64,000 nt of DNA, taken from contig JAYESD010000001.1 in the NCBI GenBank assembly GCA_036927565.1, positions 8,122,001 through 8,186,000 of the forward strand. Direction: 5' to 3'. This document shows, piece after piece, positions 12,801 through 24,537 of this stretch; position 1 is the stretch's first letter, and every line of letters begins with the position of its first letter. The position numbers were made by a program, and so were the translations under genes. The stretch is from Tuctoria greenei (Eukaryota > Streptophyta > Magnoliopsida > Poales > Poaceae). The notes beneath the pieces are model-generated. The model ran no database searches. It had not been told where the DNA came from and saw nothing but the letters and a program-made list of their open reading frames with translations.

Positions 12801-13914
12801 TTTTTTCCTTTCTGGCTGCCCAACGAGGCACGCTTTTCATCGTCTCTTATCCAACCGACCCCAGCCCATTCCTCGTCCACGTCACTTTTAATTTCCTTCC
12901 TTTTCTTCAAATTCTTTCATCGACATCGCTAGAGTCTTTTTGCTCGAGAACTTTCACGCGCAAATGAGACATATATACGTGACACCGTGGGGGTTATGCA
13001 CTTTGCTTTTTGGACAGCTAGTCCAAAGACATCGCTTTGCAAAAAACTTTGCATGCGCCATTGGGATGGGATTTGGTTGGCTTGAGTCTGTTCTCCACAG
13101 TGACAAGCACTAGTTTCCAATGCCCATATATATTTCTGGCCCATTAATTTGGCTCCCTGGATACCACACCACACGTAATTACCGGTGCATTTACATCCTA
13201 ATTTAAACTTGTAGTTACTGCCATATACAGTCGGACACCGTATCATTTTCTGAGCTTTAGAGCTGGCAGGGTGTCAGCCTATAACACAATCTAACACCTT
13301 TTTTATGTGCACAAAGGAAGTAACGACGTTCGAGGTTGCATCATCAGTAGTCACTAATAAACACGGTACTAGTAATGCAAATGTCTGGAACCCTGTTAAA
13401 CATGTTCATACGTTCCCTTTCATGATTTTGTCCTGCTTTCTCATTCCCTCACTGATTGGTGAGCTAAAAAAGATGTATGGCTGTAGCTTTGTTCTCGTCA
13501 TGACCATGGCGCCTAGTGGATCGACATACATGCTTGCTGCGGGGAAATATCTTATAGTTTGCTTGGAATTATTTTCCAAGGCGAGGTAGCTTATGCATAA
13601 AGAGAAATATGCTAGTATCACTGTAGGCTCGTGATTCATGTATCTGCACTGACATATATGTCATATGTGTACACCGCATGAACATACACGCACCTATCTT
13701 ATCATCAGTCCTCTGCTTTTTTTTTTCGTCCTCCTTTCAGTAGAAAAGCTTGTATTATTCCATCTCTCTGCAAGAATGCAAGGGGATGACTCGATCGTCC
13801 GTCGACGGGAGGCTTCACGCTACGTGGAGCAGTCTCAGCCATAGATACGCACATAATGCAATGCAAGGGGTGACTCGGCAAAACGCCGGTTACATGCTGA
13901 ACGTGTCCACAGGA
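9831..13914. other. Intergenic DNA, no gene recognised
   Basis: ORFs up to about 176 codons occur (for example 10120-10650 plus) but show no known domain, have mixed composition and overlap equally long ORFs on the other strand. A GC-rich island lies near 11250-11660. The rest is AT-rich. Nothing here supports a protein-coding gene. Confidence 0.5.
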
Positions 13915-13922
13915 CTCTGAAC
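13915..13922. repeat. Left 8-bp target site duplication of the hAT element
   Basis: CTCTGAAC directly precedes the element and is repeated exactly at 14443-14450. An 8-bp duplication is the hAT superfamily hallmark. Confidence 0.85.
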
Positions 13923-14442
13923 TAAGGATGGCAATGGATATCCATTACCCGCGTACCCGCGGATACCCGACCCGACGGGTACGGGTTTGGGTAAAAATTT
14001 GTACCCGCGGATACGGATTCGGGTAGTAAATTGCACCCAATGGATATTTTTTAGCGGGTAAAAAAAATTCATACCCGTACCCGTTTACCCGTACTCGTAC
14101 CCGTTGAACTAATATATTATGTTGAACTAGTATGGTGCGTCAAACTATAATGTATGTGTTGAAATGTTAGACTATTATTTTACGATCTGTTACTTTCGAT
14201 GAGTAATTATTTGTTGAATGTATGTTATGAATTGATCGTGTTAGGCTGTTATGCATCTAGCAGCTGAATGTAAGCTACGGGTATGGATTACCCGCGGATA
14301 AAAAATACCCGCGGGTAACGGGTACGGGTAACGGTTTTTACCCGTTACGGGTAACGGGTACGGTTTTGGGTACGGATTTTATCCAACGGGTATGGGTATA
14401 CACGGGTAATATCCGCGGATATTTTACCCGTTGCCATCCCTA
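13923..14442. mobile_element. Non-autonomous hAT-superfamily transposon (MITE), intact ends
   Basis: The 520-bp element has terminal inverted repeats TAAGGATGGCAATGG and, in reverse complement at the right end, TAGGGATGGCAACGG. It is flanked by a perfect 8-bp duplication. Both subterminal regions are packed with short direct and inverted copies of ACCCG/CGGGTA/GGGTAACGG, so the arms can fold on each other. The centre (about 14100-14270) is AT-rich unique sequence. It has no transposase ORF. Confidence 0.9.
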
Positions 14443-14450
14443 CTCTGAAC
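14443..14450. repeat. Right 8-bp target site duplication of the hAT element
   Basis: CTCTGAAC is identical to 13915-13922. Confidence 0.85.
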
Positions 14451-17400
14451 TGTGTTGGAGCCCCTTTACACTGCATACAAATTATTCCTGACCACTTTGA
14501 GATTCTGCTGACTTTTATCTCTCTTTTTTTTTTCCTTCCTCTCGGATCGCATGAACAAAGGCGTGCATATTTTTCTTCTAAAGACTGAAAGCCTGGACGT
14601 ATTGCTCTTTGATAAGGACAACGGAGCTCTTTTACATCGGCACCGCATTCACTTCTTCGTGTATTGTGTTATGCTCCCCTTACCTCATTTGATTTATTCC
14701 CCCCTTTTTTATAGTTCTCCTAAAGATCTTCGGGTACATCTATCCGGTCTGAGAAGTGCGAGCTAGTGTTTGTTAGTAGTAACATCCGGTCCCGATCTCA
14801 TCGATGCATCCGTCGACCACACGACGATGATGACTGGAAAAGTTATCTTGGGCGCAGGCAGCAAGCAACATGGCCGGGCCGGCCAGAGGAGCATGCGTGG
14901 TAGTGCAACGGCCGGGGGCTACGTGCCGTGGCGTTTGTTTTGCGTGACGTGCCGTGCGTTGCCGGAAACGAAGCTTTGGCTAGGCTGGCTGGCTAGGTAG
15001 CGCCGGCGGGTGCTTTTCCCGTCGCGCGACGCCTCCGTTTTGTCCGTTGCCCGCGAGACGGGAAAGGTACAAAACCGCAGCAGAGCACCCGCGCCGCACG
15101 CAAACGAGCGAAGATTTGATTCATCCTTCCTCGCCACGATCGCCGACGCACCTGCAATCATGTCCCAGCAGGCTGCGTGAGAGCTGAGGATGGAACATAG
15201 CCTGCAGCAGGCGGGGGCCGGGGCGTCGGCGTGACCGAGACGATCTCGTGGGCCTGCCTGCCTGACTGTCTCGTTCCTGCTGCACCGCCGTGCAGTGCTG
15301 GTCCCTAGGCTGCGCGTCACTGCGCCATCGCGTCGTTGCGCCCCGTCGACGTCGAGTACAGTTGCTTGCTGAACTCGCCGCGCCAGCCGGGAGGAGCAAC
15401 CGCACATCCCGGGCTCGTCAGCGCAGTAGTACATCGCTCTACTCGATCGCGGTCCGTTCGATCAACATGGGCGTGCGGTTGAGAGACCCGACCGACCCGG
15501 CCGGCTCGTCCAAGCGTGCGTGCTGTAGTGTCGGGCGCGAGGACGAGTCCAGAATCCCATGACTGCACAGGGGAAGAAGATCGACCGGTGGGAGGTGACA
15601 AATGAGATGAGAACCATGTTGTGCAACAGTGGCGTGGATGTGGTCCTTGTCGCCTTTGAGGGGTCGGGACCCCTCACCTCGCATCGCACGGGACCGGTGG
15701 TGCAGCCAGCCAGGGCTCGCTCTCGCGCCGCTGCGCTGTTCTGTGCTTTTGCCCAGTTGCCTGTGTCGTGTTCAGGGGTGGGAGAGCGAGAGGCTGGACA
15801 GCGCCACTCCACTATACGTGGGCGGGAGCACTGCTCGTCCGCGCCTATCTGCGTGGAGGGCATGTCAGGTGCTCCCGTACACCCGTGAAATATTTGAATA
15901 AAAGAAAATACTTGAAAATTGTTAACAATAATATAGATAGATAGTGCATATTATCATCTATATTATCATGTAATTTTTTAGATGCAATAAATACTTGAAT
16001 TTTGTAACCCCCAAAGAACGCGCAGGAATTTCGGTGAAATTTCACATGAACCGATTTAATCCCCACATGATGGGAAAGACCTTTTATAGCCTCCCTGCTT
16101 GGTTAGTTGGTTTGCGGAAAAAGCTTTTTGTTTACTTGCGAGGCGGACCCCCGCCCCCGCCCCCGCCTCCACGCGGGAGATTGGAACCTGGAGCCGTGAA
16201 AACCAGCTAATCTTATCTGGCTGTGATTTTCCTAGTACTAAAATTGTTTCCTTGACCTACAATACACCGCTGAGAGGAGGACAGGTTGTCCTGTTACAGA
16301 TCAAAGCAAGCTCCCAACGCACTGTAATTTACAGCCCATCTGACGGAGCCACGCGCGGAAGCAGAAACCAGAAGAGTAGTGCGGGGGCTCTTAAAGAAAC
16401 ACGGGGTCTCCTCGTCCTAAGTAAAGACGGCAGCAAGCAAGCACGCAACTTTTTTACACCTCCCGGCCCCCAGCCTGGTGCATGCATGGCCTCCCCGTCC
16501 CGTCCAGGGTGGCAAGGCGACGTGTCGTGCTCGTGCATCTGCATGCACCAGGCACAGGCAGAGAGAGGGATGAGACGGGAGGGAAAGGTTAATTAGGGAG
16601 CAGCTTGGGTACATAGCAGCAGCTTAAACAAAAGAAATACGTACCTCAAGCCTAGCCATGACGCTTTGCTTAAAGAAACGGAGCTGTCAGGCTCATGATC
16701 GGGTAGCACGTTCTCATGCATTTTGTTTAGTCCCTTAGCGTCATGCGCGAGCAGACAGCGAGCTAACTCACCCATCACACCTGTAACATGGCGCCCTCTG
16801 CGCGCGCTTTTTCAAATCCTAGATTTGTTTGCAAGCTTCAAGAGAAAACAAAGGAACAGCTTCTGAACCTGGTAGACCGACGCATGAAGGTTTTTTTATT
16901 AATAAGCAAGGGCCCAATCAGAGGACAGGAGATGGAGATCATCAAGTCGAAACCAATACGGCTCCGGCACGCGGGAGGGGACACCGGCCATGTGCGAGCG
17001 CGAGGTCAAGCCTCAGGAGGAGCTGCTGCAGGTGGAAGTGAAAGGCCGGTCCGTGACGATAAAACGCTCACCAACAGGGCTCAGTACATCGCAAGTGCAA
17101 AGTATTTATGGACGGACGAACGAACGAACGGTGCTTGGGTTGGACCACATGGTGGTCAGTGGGTGGCTGACGGGCGACCAGTGGCCGGTTGCGATGGTCA
17201 GTGGGCGGCTGATCGGCCACTCGACCTCTCGCCGTGTTCGGTTCCGGTGCCGCCGTCACACGGTGGTCCAGAGACCAGGCTCCTCCAAGTTGATTTGTAC
17301 AGCTGAACAAAGCTCAGTCAAGGAGGAACAGCAACAAATGTAGCGCGAAGCAAGGTTGACGGGTCAGGAACAGATGAGGGCAAAAAAGAACAACCAAGAG

Positions 17401-18018
17401 GTTTTTATACATTACGAGGTTATTATACATTGCGAAGGTGACAAGTATGTTAAAGTTGATCACTAGCAATGACAATTTTATCTTCTTATTCTAAATAGGC
17501 AGCTACTTGTATTTGTGTTTTGAGCAAAAGCGATGTTCAACAGCTGTATGCGAGCACATTGCTTTGTTTGGGAAAAGGATAGCGGCACCGATCTCAAAGG
17601 AACACAACCGTGTGAGATAAAGTGTGAGACGACTACACTCTATTTTAAGAACAGATGATATGATCCACTCATGTTACCACCGGTAGTTCAAACATGTCAC
17701 ACAAGTCAAACAGCAAAAAGGGCAAGATTTTAATTCACCACGTATTCGGGTAGCTCTTGTTCTCCAAAGGTTGAAAGGGCAAAATGGAAACAAGGAATTA
17801 GTCCTATAAAGCATATATAGAAAAACAGCAATTTCTAACTGCTTGGAAAATGGAAGGATAAATAAAACACGATGTCGTGCCATATGCATTGTTGTGATAT
17901 TGAAATCCATTCCATTCCGAAAGTGAATTACCGCCTACACTAATAACTATTGAAAACTCATTCTATTCATTTCGGAATAGAAAGTGTTAATCCCCTTGCA
18001 AGCTTGTCTAAAATCATA
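14451..18018. other. Intergenic DNA, no gene recognised
   Basis: A GC-rich island runs from about 14900 to 15860, with many overlapping ORFs on both strands and none with a recognisable domain. A CCCCGC-type low-complexity run lies near 16147-16170. GAAC tetranucleotide repeats lie near 17117-17129. A diverged direct repeat of period about 42 bp spans 17154-17215 (GGTCAGTGGGYGGCTGA). No coding gene can be supported. Confidence 0.5.
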
Positions 18019-18125
18019 TACTACCTCCGGATTTTATTAATTGTCATTCCGACCGATCAAATCAACTAAAAAACAACTAGAGAAAGGTGTTGGAACGACA
18101 AATAAAACGATGGAGAGGGAGTAGC
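18019..18125. mobile_element. Stowaway-like MITE
   Basis: The left end CTACCTCCGGATTTTATTAA and the right end, in reverse complement CTACTCCCTCTCCATCGTTT, continue into matching TTTATT-GTC-TTCC blocks. This gives an imperfect inverted-repeat element of about 105 bp bordered by TA. Confidence 0.65.
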
Positions 18126-19102
18126 AGTTACAGTTCAGACCAGAATTATTAATGTCATGCTATATTCACATTTAGCCTACTATGGAAAAAGAACAGAAGG
18201 GCTTGGAAACTACAATCCATCTTACATACCTCAAATGTTGTGGCAAATAAGCAAATAAAGAACAGTCCCCAGTGTCTGTCACTAGGCATTCTTTATATGC
18301 CATGTTTCTTTCACAGAAAGAAAACCTCATCCTATCATATATATATGCCTTTTGTTTCAGAATCATTTAGCATTGACACTAAATATCAATAAGACCCGGG
18401 GCAATGAGCAACGACCCTTTTGAATGAGTAATACACAATAAATATATATCTAGCATAATGAAAACTTAAACGGGAGGCCTGATTGTTAATCAAAGAGATT
18501 ATTCAAAAAATTTGAGAGCAACTTATAATTCTTTTTATTACACCATTTTGGAGAAAACAATAATAACAAATGAAAGACAAGCACATGTTGTCTCTGTCGA
18601 AATCTCGTTTGTTATGCAATTATAAAATGACATTTTGATGAAAGCTTTAGACACCCATTCATCAATTTATGATCATCAGAGGACAAATCACTATTCAGTT
18701 GTAGTGACAGTCTTGTTTCAATCTACTACTAAATGACAAGCAGTGTTATCTGAAGATACTTTAGGGTTTAAATCACAGCCACAATGAATGTCAAAAGAAC
18801 TAGAAAGGATCCCCGCAACACCACTTCTACACCAAATGACTGTCCAATATGCCAAATTATCATCTGGCTAATGGTTAAGAGTGCAAGAAAAGAACAGCAT
18901 GTTGAGACCGTAGATCGACTTGTTACATTATAGAGACCGACACCATGATTGCTAAATTCATTAGGACTAGCTAATAAACAACAGTGATAATGCAATCAGA
19001 GGTGTGCAACAACCAAGACAATAGTTTCATTGCAATGTTTTAATTGCAATACAAAATGGACATTACTGGAGTTAAACATGCCTGCAAATAGTGTAGGTAT
19101 GA
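18126..19102. other. AT-rich intergenic DNA and probable 3'-UTR of the GRAS gene
   Basis: No supported gene. The part next to 19102 should be the 3'-UTR of the minus-strand GRAS gene; its polyadenylation site cannot be fixed from sequence. Confidence 0.45.
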
Positions 19103-21223
19103 TCAGCACCGCCATGCCGAGATGGATACAAGCTCGCCACGCTGCCAGTAGAGTGCTAGACCCATTCCACATTTGTCCACATGGAAGCCCCGCACCTGCA
19201 CTCGCTTCAGGAGGCAGTCAGCTTGTGCCTCCGCAAGGTTGCTAAGGGGCACTGGAGCAAATCCAGCAGATGTAAATGCCGATTGCCAAGACATTGCCTT
19301 CTCAGCTCTATGCCGCCCAAGTACTGCATCCTCCACTCTCGGCTGAATTAGAAACCTCTCAATCTTACTGGCAGCATCAGCATCGGTTCCGGCAGCATCA
19401 AGTGAGTCAAGGAGGAACATACAAGACTGGAAGCAATTCATGAAGTGCTGTGAAAATGGCAGGTCACCCCGGTCATTGCCATGGTCAATAGCCACCACAA
19501 TCTTAGGAGCAAGCTGTTTCACCAACTGCAGCAGAATCGGGAGCGGCGGAGCGCGCACAGAGCAGCCTACCGGGAGGCTAACTGCAACAATCTCATCGGG
19601 TGTAGGAGCAATCAATCCCGTGGGATCAAATGCATCAAGGTTGATGGCAGTGAACTCAAATGGAATGCCAAGATCAGCCGCAAATTGCGATAGGTTGTCC
19701 TGAGTAAGATGCAGCTCAAGTGGGTGGTGGGAGGCACTAGAGACAAAGGCTGTGAGCTTAAACGTCGGTAACGAGACACCCCCTGTGCCTCGGCGGTGTG
19801 CAAGCTCCTGCAAGAAGGAAGACCACTGGCCGCCAACACCCAAGTCGAAATCAATTATGCGGATACAAGAAGCAGTTGTACAGGCGATCTCATCGAGAAG
19901 CGCCTGGGTGGCCGTGAAATTGGCAAACTGGAGCACAGGAGAGAGGTCGGAAAAGGACTTGTAGGCGGCGAGCTTGAGGACCACGTCGAGTGGTGAGGTG
20001 AGACGGGTAGAACCGTTGTGGCCGTCGGTGAGCGCGAGGAGGGCCTCCTTGAGGTAGGAGGCGGAGCGGAGGAAAGGCTTCCCAACCGGGGGAAGATGCT
20101 GATTGAGCCGCGCCAATATCTCTCGCGCGCCGATGGAGTTGCCGACCTCAGCCGCCTTTGCCGCAGCAGCAAGCTCGTCTAAAAGCTGCTGCTGCGCCTC
20201 GGCGGTTGTTTTCATCGCGCTCCGCTGCGGTTGCAGCGAAGGCTGGAGCTGGAACGGCGCTGTTGTGTGCAGTGCTGGGAACGGGAGACACTGCGGCAGC
20301 GGCGGCTGGAGCTGGTTGTTGAGGAGGAAGAGGTTGTCGGGCATGGAATGGTGGCGCTTCGGCGGCTGCGGGAGATGCGGCTGCTGCTGATGGTCGGGGA
20401 AGGAAGGGAGCGGCATGACGAAGGAAGCCGCAGGCGTCGGCTGGTGCTGGTTGAGTAGCAGATTGGTAGGCGGCACGCCATGAAGAGGGGGCTTTATGTG
20501 GGCGCCGTCGTGGAAAGGCATGGTTGTCGCCGGCGGCGGCCGAAGTGCGGCCTCGGTGGGGAGGATGCCGAAAGTGGATGTTGCCTTGCTGCTGCTGCCA
20601 CTGCTGCTCGAGAGCGACCTCGCGCCAGGGGAAGACAGGTCAGAGGCGAACGCGCCGGCGCTGCCGGGGTGATGCTGTAGGGAGAACCCGAGTGGGTCCG
20701 AGGCCGGGAACCCGAAGCTGGCGGCATTCCCGAGGAGCTGGTGCTGCTGGAGCCCCGGTGCCGGCGGCTCCATGTCGCCGGGGGCAGCCATGATCCAGTT
20801 GAGGAATGTCTGCTCCTGCCCGGCGGCCGCCGCAGCGTCGCTGAGCATGGCGTCCCAGCCCTCCTCCCCGGGGAAGCCTACGTCGAGGCTCCCCGGTATA
20901 GGCGGCAGGTCACCGCCACTCCACTCCTCCTTCCTCCCGCCACCGCCGCCGCCACCGTGCTCGCTGGGCGGCGCCCATTTGGTGGAATCGGCGGCGGCGG
21001 CACTGTTCTCCGAAACCGCCGCCACGCTGGTGGAGTCCGCGGCGTCGGCGCCTAGGGACGAAGACAGCGTCGATGTTGAGTTGGGCGGGCCGGGGCTCCG
21101 TCTGCAGTCCAGCACCGACGTCGGCTCGACCAATCCGCCGCCGCCCTTGTCCGTCGGCCAACAAAGCGGCGCCTCTAGGGTTCCCGCCCCGTTCCCCTCG
21201 GCACGGAAGGGCGCCGCCCTCAT
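19103..21223 (-). CDS. GRAS transcription regulator, HAM/SCL6-SCL22-SCL27 (LOM) subfamily
   Basis: Single exon, 706 codons from the ATG at 21223 to the TGA at 19103. The N-terminal 330 residues are low-complexity (Gly, Ser, Ala, Pro, His, Gln runs) with a conserved FLNWIMAAPGDMEPP-like segment. The C-terminal half is a GRAS domain. It runs from a leucine-heptad region near residue 335 (LLDELAAAAKAAEVGNSIGA) through the VHIID-equivalent RIIDFDLG at about 455-462 and the PFYRE region to the SAW-type end (SWQSAFTSAGF to SISAWRC). The order and the EILARLNQHL segment identify the HAIRY MERISTEM/SCL6 group. These nuclear proteins act with WUSCHEL-type factors to keep shoot meristems undifferentiated. 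A miR171 site in the coding sequence confirms the subfamily. No frame lesion is seen. Confidence 0.95.
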   Translation of the reverse strand: MRAAPFRAEGNGAGTLEAPLCWPTDKGGGGLVEPTSVLDCRRSPGPPNSTSTLSSSLGADAADSTSVAAVSENSAAAADSTKWAPPSEHGGGGGGGRKEEWSGGDLPPIPGSLDVGFPGEEGWDAMLSDAAAAAGQEQTFLNWIMAAPGDMEPPAPGLQQHQLLGNAASFGFPASDPLGFSLQHHPGSAGAFASDLSSPGARSLSSSSGSSSKATSTFGILPTEAALRPPPATTMPFHDGAHIKPPLHGVPPTNLLLNQHQPTPAASFVMPLPSFPDHQQQPHLPQPPKRHHSMPDNLFLLNNQLQPPLPQCLPFPALHTTAPFQLQPSLQPQRSAMKTTAEAQQQLLDELAAAAKAAEVGNSIGAREILARLNQHLPPVGKPFLRSASYLKEALLALTDGHNGSTRLTSPLDVVLKLAAYKSFSDLSPVLQFANFTATQALLDEIACTTASCIRIIDFDLGVGGQWSSFLQELAHRRGTGGVSLPTFKLTAFVSSASHHPLELHLTQDNLSQFAADLGIPFEFTAINLDAFDPTGLIAPTPDEIVAVSLPVGCSVRAPPLPILLQLVKQLAPKIVVAIDHGNDRGDLPFSQHFMNCFQSCMFLLDSLDAAGTDADAASKIERFLIQPRVEDAVLGRHRAEKAMSWQSAFTSAGFAPVPLSNLAEAQADCLLKRVQVRGFHVDKCGMGLALYWQRGELVSISAWRC
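20100..20120 (-). promoter_or_regulatory. miR171 target site in the GRAS coding sequence
   Basis: The plus strand at 20100-20120 reads TGATTGAGCCGCGCCAATAT followed by C, which I recognise as the canonical plant miR171 sequence. The minus-strand mRNA is therefore perfectly complementary over 21 nt. It encodes part of EILARLNQ (about residues 368-375). In known HAM/SCL6 genes this site directs mRNA cleavage opposite miRNA positions 10-11. Confidence 0.93.
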
Positions 21224-21650
21224 CTACCTACTCGCGCATAATCGCGCGCACCGCTCTGCCGGCGAGATCTGGCGCGTGAGGCGGTTCCTTCTCGGTGGTG
21301 GAGCGCTTGCTTGCGCGCGTGGGCGGGGAGGAGGTGGGGGCTGGGAGCGAGCGAGCGAGCCGGGGCGCGTGACTGTGCTCTTGCCTGCCTGTCGCAGCCG
21401 CGCTAGCTAGCCCTCTGTGTGCTACTACTACCGTCTCTCTCTGCTTCGGGGGGCTCCGTGCTTGCTTGTTTCGTCGTTGTTGCGCGGTGGTCTGGTGCCT
21501 TGCCTGCTCCCCCTCCTCCGTTTCTCTCTCTTCTACCACTGACATGGTCCCTGGATGCGTGCACCATAAAAAAGGTTAAAAAGCGTGCACCCTTCTCTCG
21601 CCATCCATCTTTCCCCGTCCACCCCCCTCCTTATCTTTTGTTTTTCAGAA
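21224..21650 (-). promoter_or_regulatory. 5'-UTR/promoter region of the GRAS gene
   Basis: GC-rich and CT-rich sequence directly upstream of the ATG, with GAGC repeats near 21350. It is typical of a grass 5'-UTR. No clear TATA box could be placed with confidence. Confidence 0.4.
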
Positions 21651-24418
21651 ATCATAGATTTCAGTTGACGACGAGCTCAATGGGGCTCTCTACATGGCGA
21701 AATTTCCTGTTTCTTTGATAAGCTTTAAACTTAGAAGGGAATTCGGGAGAGACGGTCAGACTGATAGTGGATAACAGTGACGCAGCGGACTGGCCAATGG
21801 ATGGGAATAGCGGGGGAAAGCTTAAGATTGAGAATTTAGCGCGAGAAAGAAATGAGAAACGGAACCGTCGGTGAAGACGTGATGCGGGGATGGTTGAATA
21901 AGGGGAGAAGACGTTGGAGTGTGTTCAATTTTTTGTAAGACATAGTTGAAGACGATTTGTCGATCATTGATTGTTGATCCAGTAACTCACGTTTCGTCGA
22001 CTCAAATAAAGCATGATTTCAATCGGTTGAAAAATAATATTGCTGTTTGTTTCTTCACCTCACGCTGCATTTGCATTTCACTCATTTACCTTTTCTTTCA
22101 ATTTATATCTCTGTACAAAAAAGTTTATACCTTCACACGGAAATTGGTTATCTTGTATCTGAATTTTTTTATTTTTTTAACGAACTTGAACCCTAGATCT
22201 CACATTTCTTTAAAAAATATTCTTAGTACTTTATGCTACTTATAAAAGACACCCGCTCTATAAAAACACTATTAGGTGCTATCCTACTATATATTACCAA
22301 ACACGAGAGGTTGTGTACTTCTGTAGAGATCGAAAAACCTCTTTTCGTTATTTAAAATTACTTAAACTGGATACGGTCTCTTCTATCAACCAGTGTCATA
22401 ACATCATGGTGTATGAATAGTACTAGGTTAACGGCTACGGACAACCTGATGGCAGAGGCCGATGACGAAGGTCCGCCCCAATGATCTGCGTGTTTCATCA
22501 TGATCTTATCGTATATGAATTTGAAAGACTGTATCAAACCTACGGAGATCGGAGGAAAACAAAACAGTACAGAACCTCATGGTTTTCAGCACCCTGCAAT
22601 TTCCGTTTGGAAATTTCGCGTGCCGTCACGGCATCATGGGTGATGGGCCGCGGCCCACGGTTCGTAGCACCACCCCCATCCGCCCGACCACCAGCACGGC
22701 CCGACTAGAACACGCCACCGTTTGTGCGCGACGGCACGTTACGCCAGCAGTCGCGTGCCGCCGACCATCCATCGGACCATAACCCGTCGCTCCACTCGCA
22801 GCGGAGTAGGAGTAGGCCGTTGCGTCGCGCTTCACGACGCGGCGGGATGCATCCAGGAACGCTTTCGGCCAGCGGGTGGCGGCGAGAAGCGGATAACGGC
22901 GCGCCGCGCGGCGGTGCGTGTGGGTGTAGCTAGCCGGGACGCCACTCTTGTGTAGCAGCCTCGATCGGGGAGAAGCTGACGCCGCCTCATCTTTTCCGTA
23001 GGCAAGGACGTGGACGTCTTGGATCGCGATTATGAGGTCTGCTCTCTTCAAGGAGAGCCCGAGGGCCATGATTAGCAGGCGCCGCAGCAATGATTATATA
23101 TAGTGCGCGCTAATGACGCGCCCGCAAATAGGCCTGTCTCTTAGCAACACTACTGCGGTCACGCAACATCCAAAACCAGTACAGATCTATTCACAGTTTC
23201 ACACACTACTAGTACAAGCTACTGCAGTCGCCTAGTACAGGCAGGACAATTCACGATGTACGCGTGACTTGACCGGACACGACTCTCTGTCCTGCTTTTA
23301 CGGACAGGTTGTACAGCACCGTAATTAGTCCCCGTTGCTCCCGTACAGTAGACGGATGTCAGCATGGACCGAAGTACAGTGGTACCAGACAAGTCTTCAC
23401 CTGGTTTAAATAAGCGGCTACCTACCCCACCAGTCTCAGCATGCAGTGTATGCGTTCGAACATTGCAAATATGATTTCTTTTTTGCCAAAAAAATTAGGA
23501 GAGAGGAAGAACCAGGAACACCATCTATGCACTACCGCCCAAAATACTCGTCATCTTGACTGGCCAGATGACGAGTCGCGCTACTGGTCGGGTTCACTGT
23601 GTACAGTCGTTTTCAACAGAACCAAGTCGACATTGTCTTGCTGGGTTATTATGTCACGACATTTCATTATCATTCGTGTCAACAATGATGGGAGAGGATG
23701 ACATTAGTTGCGAGCTCAGATTTGAGTTCCTTCGGTCCGTCTCCCGCCCCATTAGCAATCGGCGGCACGTTGTAAAGATAGGTGCCTAGTTCAATCAACA
23801 ATTGTAACGTTAATCCATCAAAACCTAGGGGTTATCCTTATCATAGATTAGCAGAAATGAATGATGAGGATACATTCCGTCGAACACCGGTGTAGATGGA
23901 TCAAGCGTGAAGCTGACGTGGTCATTCTTGTTGGGCTCGTTGTTCGGTTTGAAATCGTCAGGTGGACTTTTTTCATCAATAGGTCGACTAATCGGGACGG
24001 CTGGCCCAGGGTCGATCCACCACCAGTTTATTAGACTCTTCGGCCTCTTTGGCAAGGAGGACGGGGCCGGGGCTGCTTTGCCCGTAACGGTCCAGTGACC
24101 ATTTTCCGTGCATGAAGGATGAAGCCATCAATATGTTTGTTTTGAAGAACACAACTCGTTTTTCGATGCGCATGGGGGCTTAGCAGGTCTGTGGGCGTAT
24201 CCTCACAGGGTATGACGGGTGGACCCCGGCATACCCTGCGGTCAGGCCATCAACATGGGTAGGTAGTAGCTCATCTCTTGATTAGTACTCTTATTATCTC
24301 ACAAAGACTGACATTTTTGTATTTTTCAGATACAATGGAGAAGCTGACAATTGATGTATGCATCTTCATAATGTGCTTCTTTTTCTCTCGCCCAGTCCTT
24401 TCCAACTTTAACTCTAGC
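21651..24418. other. Intergenic DNA, no gene recognised
   Basis: AT-rich from about 21900 to 22450 and GC-rich from about 22600 to 23100. Otherwise unremarkable. A minus-strand ORF at 24055-23825 (76 codons, rich in Pro/Asn/Asp) could be a degraded transposon or gene fragment, but I recognise no domain. Confidence 0.45.
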
Positions 24419-24510
24419 GCTTCTTTTTGAGAGGCGGCACTGGTTCGGTTGCGTTTTTCGTGACGCTTCTTTTTGGGAGGCGGCGCTGATTCGGTTGCGT
24501 TTCTCGTGAG
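24419..24510. repeat. Two-copy tandem duplication, 46-bp unit
   Basis: Unit 1 (24419-24464) and unit 2 (24465-24510) both start GCTTCTTTTTG and differ at only a few positions. On the minus strand they encode similar Lys/Arg-rich stretches. This could be the remnant of a basic C-terminal protein tail that lies directly beside the Tat-A insertion. Confidence 0.7.
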
Positions 24511-24532
24511 CACCAATGGGAGAGGAATGAAT

Positions 24533-24537
24533 GTATT
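24533..24537. repeat. Left target site duplication of Tat-A
   Basis: GTATT is identical to 37477-37481. A 5-bp duplication is typical for Gypsy integrases. Confidence 0.85.
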
